The notes: generated by a model not told the origin, from the letters alone. A stretch of DNA of 64,000 bases from Pseudolabrys sp. (GCA_022841665.1 JALHRB010000002.1:186001-250000); one strand, 5' to 3'; numbered from the stretch's first letter, positions 33,988 to 42,251 are shown. Numbers and translations are program-made.

Positions 33988-34883
33988 TCGTTCGTAAAAA
34001 AGACAAGGTCGTCGTGCTCGGCATCACCGGCAAGCAGGGCACCTTCTGGACCGAAAAGATGATCGCCTACGGCACCAACGTGGTGGCCGGCATCAATCCC
34101 AAACGCGCGGGCGAAACGCATGTCGGCGTGCCGATCTTCGCCTCCACGGCGGAAGCCGCCAAGGCGGTCGGCGCCGACGTCGCCGTCGGCTTCATCCCGC
34201 CGCCGATGGCCAAGGACGCCGCCGTCTCCGCCGCAGAGGCCGGCGTGAAGCTGCTGGTCGTGCTCACCGAGCACATCCCGGCGCAGGATGTGATGGCCAT
34301 GCACGCCGCCGCGGCCAAGCACGGCACCCGCATCGTCGGCCCCAACACCGCCGGCCTGGTCACGCCCGGCGAATGCTTCGTCGGCATCATGCCGGCCTTC
34401 GTGCCCAGCGTGTTCAAGCCCGGCCGCGTCGGCGTCATCTCGCGCAGCGGCTCGCTCGGCACGCTCATCTGCCTCAACCTCACGCGCGCCGGCATCGGCC
34501 AGTCCGCCTTCATCGGCATCGGCGGCGACCCGATGCTCGGCACCACCACGCGCGATGCGCTCGAAGCGCTCGACAAAGATGCCGGCACCGACGCCGTCGT
34601 CATCGTCGGCGAGATCGGCGGTGGCATGGAGGAGGCGGCGGCCGAATATGCGCGCACCATGAAGAAGCCGATGGTCGCCTTCATCGCCGGCGCCGCCGCG
34701 CCGCCGGGCAAGAAGATGGGCCACGCCGGCGCCATCGTCACCGGAAGCACCGGCAGCTATGCCGGCAAGCGAAAGGCGTTGGAAGCCGCCGGTGTCGTGG
34801 TCGTGGATACCCCCTCGCAAATCGCGACGGCGCTCGCCGCCGGCCTCGGCGCTGCCGGCCGTCAGCGCGCCGTCAGCCAGTAA
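33984..34883 (+). CDS. SucD-like ADP-forming acyl-CoA ligase alpha subunit (candidate sulfoacetate-CoA ligase)
   Basis: A 299-aa partner of the preceding beta subunit, coupled by ATGA overlap. The CoA-binding Rossmann domain (VVVLGITGKQGTFWTEKMIAYGTNVVAGINPKRAGE) and the ligase domain with the phosphorylated His in GKKMGHAGAIVTGSTGSYAGKR are intact, as is the GPNTAGLVTPGE loop. It forms the enzyme that spends one ATP (to ADP) to make the CoA ester. It is followed by a YeiH-type exporter 10 bp downstream. A succinate/malate-CoA ligase role is the alternative. Confidence 0.9.
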   Translation: MIVRKKDKVVVLGITGKQGTFWTEKMIAYGTNVVAGINPKRAGETHVGVPIFASTAEAAKAVGADVAVGFIPPPMAKDAAVSAAEAGVKLLVVLTEHIPAQDVMAMHAAAAKHGTRIVGPNTAGLVTPGECFVGIMPAFVPSVFKPGRVGVISRSGSLGTLICLNLTRAGIGQSAFIGIGGDPMLGTTTRDALEALDKDAGTDAVVIVGEIGGGMEEAAAEYARTMKKPMVAFIAGAAAPPGKKMGHAGAIVTGSTGSYAGKRKALEAAGVVVVDTPSQIATALAAGLGAAGRQRAVSQ

Positions 34884-34893
34884 GGAAATTTCC

Positions 34894-35952
34894 GTGGCCG
34901 CTCCTCCCATCCCCGAGGCCAGCCGGCCGTTGCCGGACACCTTGATCGATCTCGCGCCCGGCGTCGTGCTGTCCGCCGCCGTCGCCATCGTCGGCTATCT
35001 CGCCGCGCCTTATGTCGGGCGCGTGGTGCCGATCCCGGCCATGGTGATTGCGCTCATCGTCGGCATCGCGCTCAACCCGGTCGCGACGCGCGCGACGACG
35101 CAGCCCGGCATGGCCTTCTGCGTGCGCACGGTGCTGCGCTGGGCGGTGGCTTTGCTCGGCCTGCGCGTGGGCTTGGGCGAGATCGCCGCGCTCGGCGCCG
35201 GCACCGCGATCCTCATCGTCGTCGCCATGATCGTCACCGTGTTCTCCGGCTTCCTGTTCGCGCGCTGGAACAAGCAGGCGGCGCCCTTCGGCGCGCTGGT
35301 CGGCGTCGGTGTCGCCGTGTGCGGGGCCTCCGCCACGCTCGCCACCTCCACCGTGGTGCCGGACTACAAGGGCAAGCAGGCCGACATCGCCTTCGTCGTG
35401 GTCGCGGTCAACGCGCTCGCCACCTTCGCCATGATCGGCTACACGCCGCTTTGCATTCTGCTCGGCTTCGATCCGCAGACCACCGGCGTCATGCTGGGCG
35501 GCACCATCCACGACGTGGCGCAGGTGGTCGGCGCCGGCTACGCGGTGTCCGACGCGGTCGGCAACACCGCGGTCATCGTCAAGCTGTTCCGCGTGTTCCT
35601 GCTGCTGCCGATGGTGCTGGCGGTCGGCTGGTACTTCACGCGCCAGGGCGCGCAGCACGGCGAGGCGCGCGTGCCGGTGCCGGTCTTCGCCATCGTCTTC
35701 CTGGTGCTGTGCATCGTGAACAGCGCGGTGCCGCTCGCGCCCTCGCTGATGCCGCTCTATGCGCCGGTGAAGAGCGTGCTGGTGGAAGCCTCCACCTGGG
35801 GCCTCTTGCTTGCCATCGGCGCGCTCGGCTTGGGCACCTCGGTGAAGACCATCGTCGGACTTGGCTGGCGCCACGTCACCACCGTGCTCGGCTCGAGCGC
35901 TGTGATCCTGGTGGTCGTGACGGTGGGGCTGGTGGTGTTAAGGGCACTCTGA
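34894..35952 (+). CDS. YeiH/TauZ-family (UPF0324) putative sulfate/sulfite exporter
   Basis: A 352-aa integral membrane protein with about ten helices. The family landmarks are AVALLGLRVGLGEIAALG, VGVGVAVCGASATLATSTVVPDYKGKQADIAFVVVAVNALATFAMIGY and GGTIHDVAQVVGAGYAVSD…AVIVKLFRVFLLLPMV. Proteins of this family (TauZ, YeiH, PSE) often sit next to xsc and are proposed to expel sulfite or sulfate produced by desulfonation. Start GTG 34894 follows AAGGAAATTTCC. It is the last gene of the sulfonate cluster and is followed by a palindromic repeat. No sulfite dehydrogenase is seen in the window, so the anion exported could be sulfite, or sulfate made by an enzyme encoded elsewhere. Confidence 0.92.
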   Translation: MAAPPIPEASRPLPDTLIDLAPGVVLSAAVAIVGYLAAPYVGRVVPIPAMVIALIVGIALNPVATRATTQPGMAFCVRTVLRWAVALLGLRVGLGEIAALGAGTAILIVVAMIVTVFSGFLFARWNKQAAPFGALVGVGVAVCGASATLATSTVVPDYKGKQADIAFVVVAVNALATFAMIGYTPLCILLGFDPQTTGVMLGGTIHDVAQVVGAGYAVSDAVGNTAVIVKLFRVFLLLPMVLAVGWYFTRQGAQHGEARVPVPVFAIVFLVLCIVNSAVPLAPSLMPLYAPVKSVLVEASTWGLLLAIGALGLGTSVKTIVGLGWRHVTTVLGSSAVILVVVTVGLVVLRAL

Positions 35953-35960
35953 CTTTTTTA

Positions 35961-36076
35961 CCTCCCCCTGAAAGGGGGAGGTCGCCCGCAGAGCGAAGCG
36001 ATGGCGGGCGGGTGGGGGTCAATTTGTAGCGTCGATACGACCCCCTCCCTGACCCTCCCCCATTAAGGGGGGGGGG
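35961..36076. repeat. Palindromic intergenic repeat, CTCCCC family (copy 4)
   Basis: The hairpin CCTCCCCCTgaaAGGGGGAGG, internal CGCCCGC…GCGGGCG pairing and a mirrored GACCCCCTCCCTGACCCTCC end. It separates the convergent exporter and cupin genes. Confidence 0.75.
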
Positions 36077-36098
36077 ACGCTAACGGCGCGCGCGTCGC

Positions 36099-36599
36099 TC
36101 ACTTTTCCAGCGTCACCGTCTTGAAGTCCGCCGGCAGCACGATCTCCAGCAGCTCGCAGTCGTCGGAATAGCCGCGCACGGTGTGCTTGATCTTCGGCGG
36201 CTGGATCCAGCACGAGCCGGCGCTGAAGGTGTGCACGCCTTCGCCCTCGAACTCGCTCTTGAACCAGCCCTTAAGCACGTAGACCATCTGGAAGTCGACA
36301 TCGTGGTAGTGCGGGATCGCGACCTCGCCGCCGTCGAACGGCTTGGTCATGCGGATGACGTGCGCCTGCACCATGCCGCCGGTGGCGGGCGCTAGCCCGA
36401 GGTCGCGATAGGCCGAGTAGGCGCGCAGGCCGGCGTCGAAGTCCTCCTCGCGATGATGGCTCACCGCGAACTTCTGCTTCGGCCGCTTCTTGGCGCGCGT
36501 CTTGGCCTTCACCGCGTGCCGCACGCGCGCCTTGCCGGTCTGCTTGCGCCGCGACCGCGAGCGCGGCCGCGACTGGACTTTCTTCCGGCCCTTGGCCAT
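36099..36599 (-). CDS. Cupin-domain protein with basic N-terminal tail
   Basis: A 166-aa protein. The first ~44 residues are almost entirely Lys/Arg/Ala/Ser (MAKGRKKVQSRPRSRSRRKQ…KAKTRAKKRPKQKF), followed by a single cupin barrel with the metal motif in two parts: GGEVAIPHYHDVDFQMVYVLKGW and SCWIQPPKIKHTVRGY. The two His in HYHD and the His in KHTV would bind a metal. The tail resembles histone H1/AlgP-like DNA-binding tails; whether it binds nucleic acid is unknown. No catalytic function can be assigned. It is divergent from the DUF188 gene across 47 bp. Confidence 0.82.
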   Translation of the reverse strand: MAKGRKKVQSRPRSRSRRKQTGKARVRHAVKAKTRAKKRPKQKFAVSHHREEDFDAGLRAYSAYRDLGLAPATGGMVQAHVIRMTKPFDGGEVAIPHYHDVDFQMVYVLKGWFKSEFEGEGVHTFSAGSCWIQPPKIKHTVRGYSDDCELLEIVLPADFKTVTLEK

Positions 36600-36646
36600 T
36601 GATCCCTCCTGTCCCCTGGCGCGATTGGACCACGGCGGCCGCACGC

Positions 36647-37135
36647 ATGGAAGAGCCTCAGAAACCGGCCGAAATTCGCATCTTTGTCGACGCCGACGCC
36701 TGCCCGGTGAAGCCCGAGGTCTACCGGGTGGCCGAGCGCTACGGCCTCAAGGTCTACGTGGTCGCCAATGCTTTCATGCAGGTGCCGCGCGGCGGGCTGG
36801 TCGAACTCGTCGTGGTCGCGGCCGGTCCCGACATCGCCGACGACTGGATCGCGGAGCGGGCAGGCCCAAGCGACATCGTCGTCACCGCCGACGTGCCGCT
36901 CGCCGCGCGCGCGTTCCGCAACGGCGCCAGCGTGCTCAGCCCGACCGGCAAGCTGTTCGACGACGACTCCATCCACATGGCGGTGGCGACGCGCAATCTG
37001 TTGACGGACTTGCGCTCGGCCGGCGCCGCCACGCGCGGGCCGCCGCCGCTGTCGCGGCAGGATCTGTCGCGCTTTCTCTCGGCGCTCGATCTGGCGGTGA
37101 CAAGGGTGAAGCGGAAGTTGGCAGGGAACGGATAG
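36647..37135 (+). CDS. YaiI/YqxD-family (DUF188) protein
   Basis: A 162-aa protein of the DUF188 family. The hallmark N-terminus IRIFVDADACPVKPEVYRVAERYGLKVYVVAN and the PIN-like acidic positions in AGPDIADDWIAERAGPSDIVVTADVPLAARA are present, as is GKLFDDDSIHMAVATRNL. The fold is related to PIN-type nucleases but no activity is established. The start is ATG 36647 (MEEPQKPAE…); an in-frame ATT at 36599 is unlikely. Confidence 0.93.
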   Translation: MEEPQKPAEIRIFVDADACPVKPEVYRVAERYGLKVYVVANAFMQVPRGGLVELVVVAAGPDIADDWIAERAGPSDIVVTADVPLAARAFRNGASVLSPTGKLFDDDSIHMAVATRNLLTDLRSAGAATRGPPPLSRQDLSRFLSALDLAVTRVKRKLAGNG

Positions 37136-37147
37136 CCGCAATTTTTG

Positions 37148-37260
37148 CTGTCGTCCCCGCGAAAGCGGGGACCCAGTACGGTGTGCCCTATCGATCTGCT
37201 GCGGCGTACTGGGTCCCGGGTCTCCCCCCGATCAAGTCGGGGGTCGCCCGGGACGACAGC
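37148..37260. repeat. Palindromic intergenic repeat, family B (copy 2)
   Basis: It begins GCTGTCGTCCCCGCgaaaGCGGGGAC, runs through CCAGTACGGTG…CGGCGTACTGG and ends GGGACGACAGC, so the outermost 11 bases are an inverted repeat. An extra CCCCCCGATCaagTCGGGGG hairpin is in the right arm. It lies between the convergent DUF188 and pyrE genes. Confidence 0.85.
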
Positions 37261-37267
37261 CCTCAGT

Positions 37268-37963
37268 TCACTCCCCCGCTTCCGCCACGCCGCCATGCGC
37301 CTTCGACCAGCCGGCCGGGTCGTTCATGAACTTCTCGACTTCGCCGAGCATCTTGGGCTCGAACTTGCCGCTCGCCTTCGCCACCGCCAGCACGTCCCAC
37401 CAGGTGGTGAGCGAATGCAGCGTGACGCCGATGTCGCCGAGGATTTTCCGGCTGTTCTTGTAGATGTCGTAGAAGAACAGCACCGTGCAGTGCTCGCAGG
37501 TGCCGTCGGCGTCGCGGATCGCTTTCACGAAATTGATCTTGCTGCGGCCGTCGGTGGCGAGGTCCTCCACCAGCAGCACGCGCTGGCCGGGGATGAGCTG
37601 GCCTTCGATCTGCGCGCCGCGGCCGAAGCCTTTCGGCTTCTTGCGGATGTACTGCATCGGCAAATGCAGGCGGTCGGCCACCCAGGCGGCGAAGGGGATG
37701 CCGGCGGTCTCGCCGCCCGCCGCCGCGTCGATGTTGGCGCGGCCGATGTCGCGGTCGATCATGGCGACCGTGAAGTTCATCAGCGCCGCGCGCACGTCCG
37801 GAAACGAGATCAGCCAGCGCGAGTCGTTGTAGACCGGGCTCGCCCAGCCGCTGGTGAAGATGAACGGCTTGTCGGTCATGAAGCGCACCGCGCCGGTGTC
37901 GAGATACATCCGCGCCGTCAGCTCGGCGATGGTCTTCTTGTCGAGGAAGAGGGAGGAGGACAT
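37268..37963 (-). CDS. pyrE: Orotate phosphoribosyltransferase
   Basis: A 231-aa type I phosphoribosyltransferase that joins orotate to PRPP in pyrimidine synthesis. The PRPP loop is VLLVEDLATDGRSKINFV (two acidic residues then Ala-Thr-Asp-Gly), with IFTSGWASPVYNDSRWLISFP near the N-terminus and the mobile-loop region YIRKKPKGFGRGAQIEG. Start ATG 37963 (MSSSLFLDKK) is preceded by a GGAGCCG-type ribosome site on the minus strand. Its end is 133 bp from DUF188, with a family B repeat between. Confidence 0.95.
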   Translation of the reverse strand: MSSSLFLDKKTIAELTARMYLDTGAVRFMTDKPFIFTSGWASPVYNDSRWLISFPDVRAALMNFTVAMIDRDIGRANIDAAAGGETAGIPFAAWVADRLHLPMQYIRKKPKGFGRGAQIEGQLIPGQRVLLVEDLATDGRSKINFVKAIRDADGTCEHCTVLFFYDIYKNSRKILGDIGVTLHSLTTWWDVLAVAKASGKFEPKMLGEVEKFMNDPAGWSKAHGGVAEAGE

Positions 37964-38009
37964 AGCGGCTCCGCTTGCGCTGGTTGCGCCTGTCAAAGCA
38001 CAAAAAGCC

Positions 38010-39212
38010 TCACGCCGCCATGCCGCAATGGCGCGACAATTCACAGGCGAGATCGAGCAGCGCCTCGTCGCCGCCGGCCCAGGCGATGAAGGACAGCCCG
38101 ATCGGGCAGCCGTCCAGTATTCCCGCCGGGATCGACATTTGCGGCAAGCCGGCGCAGCCGGCCGTGCAGGTCAGGCGCATGACGCGCGCGCGGAAATCCT
38201 CCAGCTCGCCCGCCGCCGTGTCGACGCGCGGTGCGATCGACGGCGCGGTCGGCAGGGCGAGCACCGTGCCCGGGACAACGACCTGGCGAATGTGCGCGCG
38301 GGCCTTCAGTTGGACGGCGCGTGCGGCGTCTGCTTGGGCTGCCGTGACGGTCGCGGCGAAGTCCAGGCGTTCGCGAATGCCGGGCCCGAGCTTCGGCTTG
38401 TGCCTGGTGACGAAGCCGCCGAAGGTCTGCCAGGTTTCATAGGCCTGGACGATGCGAAAGGCCTCGCGCCAGGCATCGAAGCCCTGCGGCGCGATCGTGC
38501 CGTGGACAATAGGCGGGAGGTCGTCGCGCATATAGCCGATCAGCCTGCGCAGCAGATCGGCGACCCGCGGCTCCGCCTGCGCAAAGGCGTCGTCCAACAC
38601 GATGACGCGCTCGATCTTCGCAGCGACGCGATGCTGGTCCAGCAACACGGCGCCCACGTTCCGGAACACGCCCGGCGTGGCCGCGAACCAGCCCGGCACG
38701 TCGAAGCTCGGCGCCATGTCGGCCACGCCACTGTGCTCGATGCGTTCGTGCGTGGGCCGCATGCCATAGACCCCGTTGAACGATGCCGGGATTCGCACCG
38801 AGCCGCCGGTGTCGCTGCCGAGTGCGAAGTCGCAGACGCCGGCGCCGCAGGCTGCGGCCGAGCCCGCCGAGGAACCGCCGGGCAGGCGGCCCGCCGCCCG
38901 CGCATTCACCGGCGTGCCGTAATGGGCGTTGGCGCCGGTCACGCTGTAGAAGAACTCGTCACAGATCGTCTTGCCGATGATGGTCGCCCCGGCGTCGAGA
39001 AGTTTCCGCACCGGCGGGCAATGAGACGCGGCAGGCTGCTGCGCGGCCAGCCATTCCGGATTGCCGCAACCGGTGCGCTCGCCCGCGATGTCGTACATGT
39101 CCTTGACGACGGCGCGCAGCCCCGCCAGCGGCCCGCTGCCGCTGCCTTTAAGCGGCGCCTTGAGATCGTGCGGTACGAACGCGCTGCGATAATTGTCTTT
39201 GTCTGCTGCCAT
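38010..39212 (-). CDS. Amidase-signature hydrolase
   Basis: A 400-aa amidase-signature enzyme. The Ser-Ser-Lys triad is complete: Lys in LRAVVKDMYDIAG, cis-Ser in LPGGSSAGSAAA and nucleophile in LGSDTGGSVRIPASFNG. The length is that of compact amidases. Start ATG 39212 (MAADKDNYRSAF) is used; the frame stays open upstream only because it runs antisense to the deacetylase gene, where similarity stops. It lies 8 bp after the deacetylase and is probably the last gene of the 49.2-38 kb catabolic unit, acting on an amide released by the other enzymes. Natural substrate unknown. Confidence 0.92.
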   Translation of the reverse strand: MAADKDNYRSAFVPHDLKAPLKGSGSGPLAGLRAVVKDMYDIAGERTGCGNPEWLAAQQPAASHCPPVRKLLDAGATIIGKTICDEFFYSVTGANAHYGTPVNARAAGRLPGGSSAGSAAACGAGVCDFALGSDTGGSVRIPASFNGVYGMRPTHERIEHSGVADMAPSFDVPGWFAATPGVFRNVGAVLLDQHRVAAKIERVIVLDDAFAQAEPRVADLLRRLIGYMRDDLPPIVHGTIAPQGFDAWREAFRIVQAYETWQTFGGFVTRHKPKLGPGIRERLDFAATVTAAQADAARAVQLKARAHIRQVVVPGTVLALPTAPSIAPRVDTAAGELEDFRARVMRLTCTAGCAGLPQMSIPAGILDGCPIGLSFIAWAGGDEALLDLACELSRHCGMAA

Positions 39213-39220
39213 CGTCGCCA

Positions 39221-40090
39221 CTACCTGCGGGCCGCCACGTACCAATCGAGAATCTTCTCGCCGTTCCAGGCCACTACGCCATCGTGGGCCAGGATATCGG
39301 CGAAGGTCCGCTCCACATGGCCGATGCGATGCGGCACGCCGGAAAGATAGGGGTGGCAGGCGATGGCCATGATCTTCGGCCGTTCGGCCGATTCGGCGTA
39401 CAGCGTATTGAAATGATCGAGCGCGCGGGTGTGCCATTCCGCCGAGGGCAGGTGCTGCAGCGCCATCATCACAATGTCGTGGATTTCGAAGTTGTAGGGC
39501 AAGGCGACCACGGGCTTGTGGGCGGTCCGCACCGTGACCGGCTCGTCGTCGAGCACCCAGTCGCCGATGTATTCGATGCCGGCCTCGGACAGGTAATCGA
39601 GCGTCTCGAAGGTCTGGGTCAGGCCCGGACCGAACCAGCCGCGCGGCCGCTTGCCCGAGAATTTCTCGATGACGTCCATCGATTTCATGATGACGGCGCG
39701 CTGGTCGTCCAGCTTGTGCATCGGTACTTGGTCGTAGCTGTGGGCGTTGAGCTCCCAGCCGCTGTCGAGGCAGGCCCGCGCGACCTGCGGGTACGTCTCG
39801 CAGACCTTGGCATTGAGGGTGACGGTCGGGCTGATCCCGAGCTTGAGCATCATCTTGCGGATACGCCAGAACCCGACGCGCATGCCGTATTCGTGCCAGC
39901 TCCAGTTCGGATGGTCGGGCTGCATGGGCTGGCCTTGCGGCGGCGAAATCACCATGCGCGCCATCGGCCGGCTCATGTCCCATTCTTCCAGGGCCAGCAC
40001 CGGCCAGACCACCAGCCGGACGCCCTCGGGGAATTTCAAGGGCGGCCGGTTTTCGATCGGCAAATAGTCAAGCCGTTCGCGCGGGTGCAT
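39221..40090 (-). CDS. Polysaccharide deacetylase (NodB/PuuE-like) paralogue 1
   Basis: A 289-aa member of the carbohydrate-esterase-4/NodB superfamily in its PuuE (allantoinase) branch. It shares with the two paralogues the blocks PNWSWHEYGMRVGFWR, LNAKVCETYPQVA, GWELNAHSYDQVPMHK, GKRPRGWFGPGLTQTFETLDYL, GDWVLDDEPV and IACHPYLSGVPHRI. There is no signal peptide, so it works in the cytosol and is unlikely to act on a polymer. PuuE-type proteins open the ring of allantoin and similar cyclic amides. It starts 3 bp downstream of paralogue 2. Confidence 0.9.
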   Translation of the reverse strand: MHPRERLDYLPIENRPPLKFPEGVRLVVWPVLALEEWDMSRPMARMVISPPQGQPMQPDHPNWSWHEYGMRVGFWRIRKMMLKLGISPTVTLNAKVCETYPQVARACLDSGWELNAHSYDQVPMHKLDDQRAVIMKSMDVIEKFSGKRPRGWFGPGLTQTFETLDYLSEAGIEYIGDWVLDDEPVTVRTAHKPVVALPYNFEIHDIVMMALQHLPSAEWHTRALDHFNTLYAESAERPKIMAIACHPYLSGVPHRIGHVERTFADILAHDGVVAWNGEKILDWYVAARR

Positions 40091-40093
40091 GGG

Positions 40094-41005
40094 TTACGGC
40101 GCCTTCGGCCCGGACTTGAGGAACCAGTCGGCGATCTGCCCGCCGGTCCAGAACAGCACGTCCTTCTTCTTCCTGATCTTCTCGAAGATCATGCGGAAAT
40201 ACTTGGCCCGGTGCGGCGCACCCATGATGTAGGGGTGCACCGAGATCGCCATCACGCGCGCCGAATCGAGCGCCTTGGCGTCGCGGTAGATCTGCTCGAA
40301 CTGGTCCATCGCCCGCTCGTAGAACTCGCTCGCCTTGTGGTGCTGGATCAGCATCATGGCGACGTCGTTGCATTCCTGCGTGTAGGGGATGTTGAGGATC
40401 GGCTTGCCGCGGGTCTTGAGCCACACCGGCTGGTCGTCGAGCACCCAGTCTGCGACGTAGTCGTAGCCTTCCTCGGCGAGAATATCGGGCGTCTCCCAGG
40501 TCTCGGTCAGGCCGGGCCCAAGCCAGCCGCGCGGGCGCTTGCCCGTGGCCTTCTCGATCACCGCGATGCATTTGCGGATGTCGGCGCGCTCGTTCTCCAC
40601 TTTCTGCATGTTGCGCTGGGTGTAGCCGTGGCCGATGAATTCCCATTTGCGGTCGACGCAGGCCTTCACCAGCTCGGGGAAGGCCTCCACCGCCACGCCG
40701 TTGATGTTCATCACGCCCGGAATCTTGAAGTCGTCATAGACCTGCATCAGCCGCCAGAAGCCGACGCGGTTGCCGTATTCGTGCCAGCACCAGTTCGGGA
40801 TGTCCGGCATCGGCGAGCCGCCGGCCGGCGGCGTCAGCACGGTGCGCGGCATGGTCTGGGTCGGGTCCCAGTCCTCGACGTTGGTGACGGTCCACACCAC
40901 CATCTTCGCCTTGTTCGGCAGCTTCAGCGCCTTGCGCTGCGGGATGGGCGAATAGGCGATGCGGTCGTTCGGCAGCATGCCGACATTGGGCTTGGCGTAG
41001 TTCAT
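40094..41005 (-). CDS. Polysaccharide deacetylase (NodB/PuuE-like) paralogue 2
   Basis: A 303-aa cytosolic paralogue with the same blocks: PNWCWHEYGNRVGFWR, INGVAVEAFPELVKA, GHGYTQRNMQKVEN, GKRPRGWLGPGLTETWETPDIL, ADWVLDDQPV and ISVHPYIMGAPHRA. Where paralogues 1 and 3 keep a second His in the H-x-Y-x-Q-x-x-x-H segment (HSYDQVPMH, HAYEQGPIH), this one has Gln (HGYTQRNMQ), so its metal site or substrate contacts probably differ. The family is related to PuuE allantoinase and to fungal-type chitin/peptidoglycan deacetylases. Confidence 0.9.
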   Translation of the reverse strand: MNYAKPNVGMLPNDRIAYSPIPQRKALKLPNKAKMVVWTVTNVEDWDPTQTMPRTVLTPPAGGSPMPDIPNWCWHEYGNRVGFWRLMQVYDDFKIPGVMNINGVAVEAFPELVKACVDRKWEFIGHGYTQRNMQKVENERADIRKCIAVIEKATGKRPRGWLGPGLTETWETPDILAEEGYDYVADWVLDDQPVWLKTRGKPILNIPYTQECNDVAMMLIQHHKASEFYERAMDQFEQIYRDAKALDSARVMAISVHPYIMGAPHRAKYFRMIFEKIRKKKDVLFWTGGQIADWFLKSGPKAP

Positions 41006-41034
41006 GGGTTGGTTCCTGTCGCGAATGTTGGGCC

Positions 41035-41177
41035 GTCATCCCGGGCGACCCCGACTTGATCGGGGGGAGACCCGGGATCCAGTACGCCGTGCCCTATCGA
41101 TGTGCTGCGGCGTACTGGGTCCCCGCTGGAGCCTGCACTCGGGCCGGCCAACGGCCGGACCCGGGTGCGGGGACGAC
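41035..41177. repeat. Palindromic intergenic repeat, family B (copy 3), extended
   Basis: GTCATCCCGGGCGACCCC at the left runs to GGGGACGAC at the right with the CCAGTACGCCG / CGGCGTACTGG core. The usual simple right arm is replaced by a longer nested hairpin around GGGCCGGCCaacGGCCGGACCC. It lies between the deacetylase and the binding-protein gene. Confidence 0.8.
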
Positions 41178-41188
41178 AAAATTGAGAG

Positions 41189-42193
41189 CTAGCTCCCCTT
41201 CTCTCCGTGGATTTCAGCGAAGAAATAGTCGGTCCACGCCGTAGGCTTCACCTTCAGCCGGCCGACGCTGACCATGAACTCGGCGTATTTCATGGTGTTC
41301 TCCGGCACCATGGTCCAGCGCACCTGGCTGCCGGAGACGATCTGCGTCGCCTTGTCGAGCGGCAGTTTCGACTGGGAATCCTCGATCCAGTAGGCGGCCG
41401 CCGCGCGCTTGTCCTTGTTGGCGATGTCGGTCGCTTCCTTCAGCGCGGCGAGGAACGTCTTGTACAGGACCGGATTGCGGTCGCGGAAGCGCGCCGAGGT
41501 CCAGACCGCCGTGAACGTGTGCGGCCCGCCCATCACGTCATAGGAATTCAGCACCGTGTGCACGTCCGGGCTTTCGAGCTGCTCGAACTGGAACGGCGGA
41601 ACGCTGAAGACGGCGCTGATCTGCGCGCCGCCCTTCATCAGCGCGACGGTGGCATCCGGCGGCGTCATCGACACCGTGAGGTGATCGAGTTTTTCGAATT
41701 CCTTGATGCCGAAGGCCTTGGCCGCCGCCATCTGCAAGGTGATCGCCTGCACCGACGACTTCACCGCCGGCACCGCGATGCGGTCCGTGTCCTTGAAGTC
41801 GGCGATGGTCTTGATCCTGGGGTCGCGCGCGTTCAGCAAAAACGGCTGCGACGACAGCGCCGCCACGCCGCGCACTTCCGTCGACGTGCCCTTGGTGCGC
41901 GCCCACAAGGTGAGCAGGCCGGGCACGCCGCCGGAGCCGATGTCGATATTGTCGGAGATCAGCGCCTCGTTCACCGCGGTCGGGCCGTTGAACTTGAACC
42001 ACGACACCTTGGCGTCGATGCCCGCCGCCTTGGCGTGCTTCTCGATCAGCTTCTGGTGCTTCATCACGTTGAGCTGCAGGTAGCCCATCGAGAACTGCTC
42101 GGCGAGACGGATTTCCCCCGTCTCGGCCTCCGCCGGCGCGGCGAGGCCCAGTAGAACGGCGGCGACCGTGCCGAGAAGCCCCTTGAATCGCAT
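41189..42193 (-). CDS. SsuA/NMT1-type ABC substrate-binding protein
   Basis: A 334-aa periplasmic binding protein. Signal peptide MRFKGLLGTVAAVLLGLAAPAEA, then EIRLAEQFSMGYLQLNVMKHQKLIEKHAKAAG, ISDNIDIGSGGVPGLLTLW and the domain-crossing KTIADFKDTDRIAVPAVKSSVQAI, all typical of the nitrate/sulfonate/taurine (COG0715) group. No cognate SsuB/SsuC permease is adjacent, so it may feed a distant permease or act with the nearby Liv-type system. It stands between two deacetylase genes on the same strand, indicating a shared substrate theme. Confidence 0.9.
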   Translation of the reverse strand: MRFKGLLGTVAAVLLGLAAPAEAETGEIRLAEQFSMGYLQLNVMKHQKLIEKHAKAAGIDAKVSWFKFNGPTAVNEALISDNIDIGSGGVPGLLTLWARTKGTSTEVRGVAALSSQPFLLNARDPRIKTIADFKDTDRIAVPAVKSSVQAITLQMAAAKAFGIKEFEKLDHLTVSMTPPDATVALMKGGAQISAVFSVPPFQFEQLESPDVHTVLNSYDVMGGPHTFTAVWTSARFRDRNPVLYKTFLAALKEATDIANKDKRAAAAYWIEDSQSKLPLDKATQIVSGSQVRWTMVPENTMKYAEFMVSVGRLKVKPTAWTDYFFAEIHGEKGS

Positions 42194-42251
42194 GGACTTT
42201 TCCTCCGATGCGGCCGCGGGCTTGTTTTTCTTGAGCGGCCTTCGCTTCAGG

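Noticed and set aside
39213-39983. Amidase extended N-terminally to 657 codons
   Set aside because: The extension is antisense to deacetylase paralogue 1, which has strong motifs; the amidase family start is at 39212.
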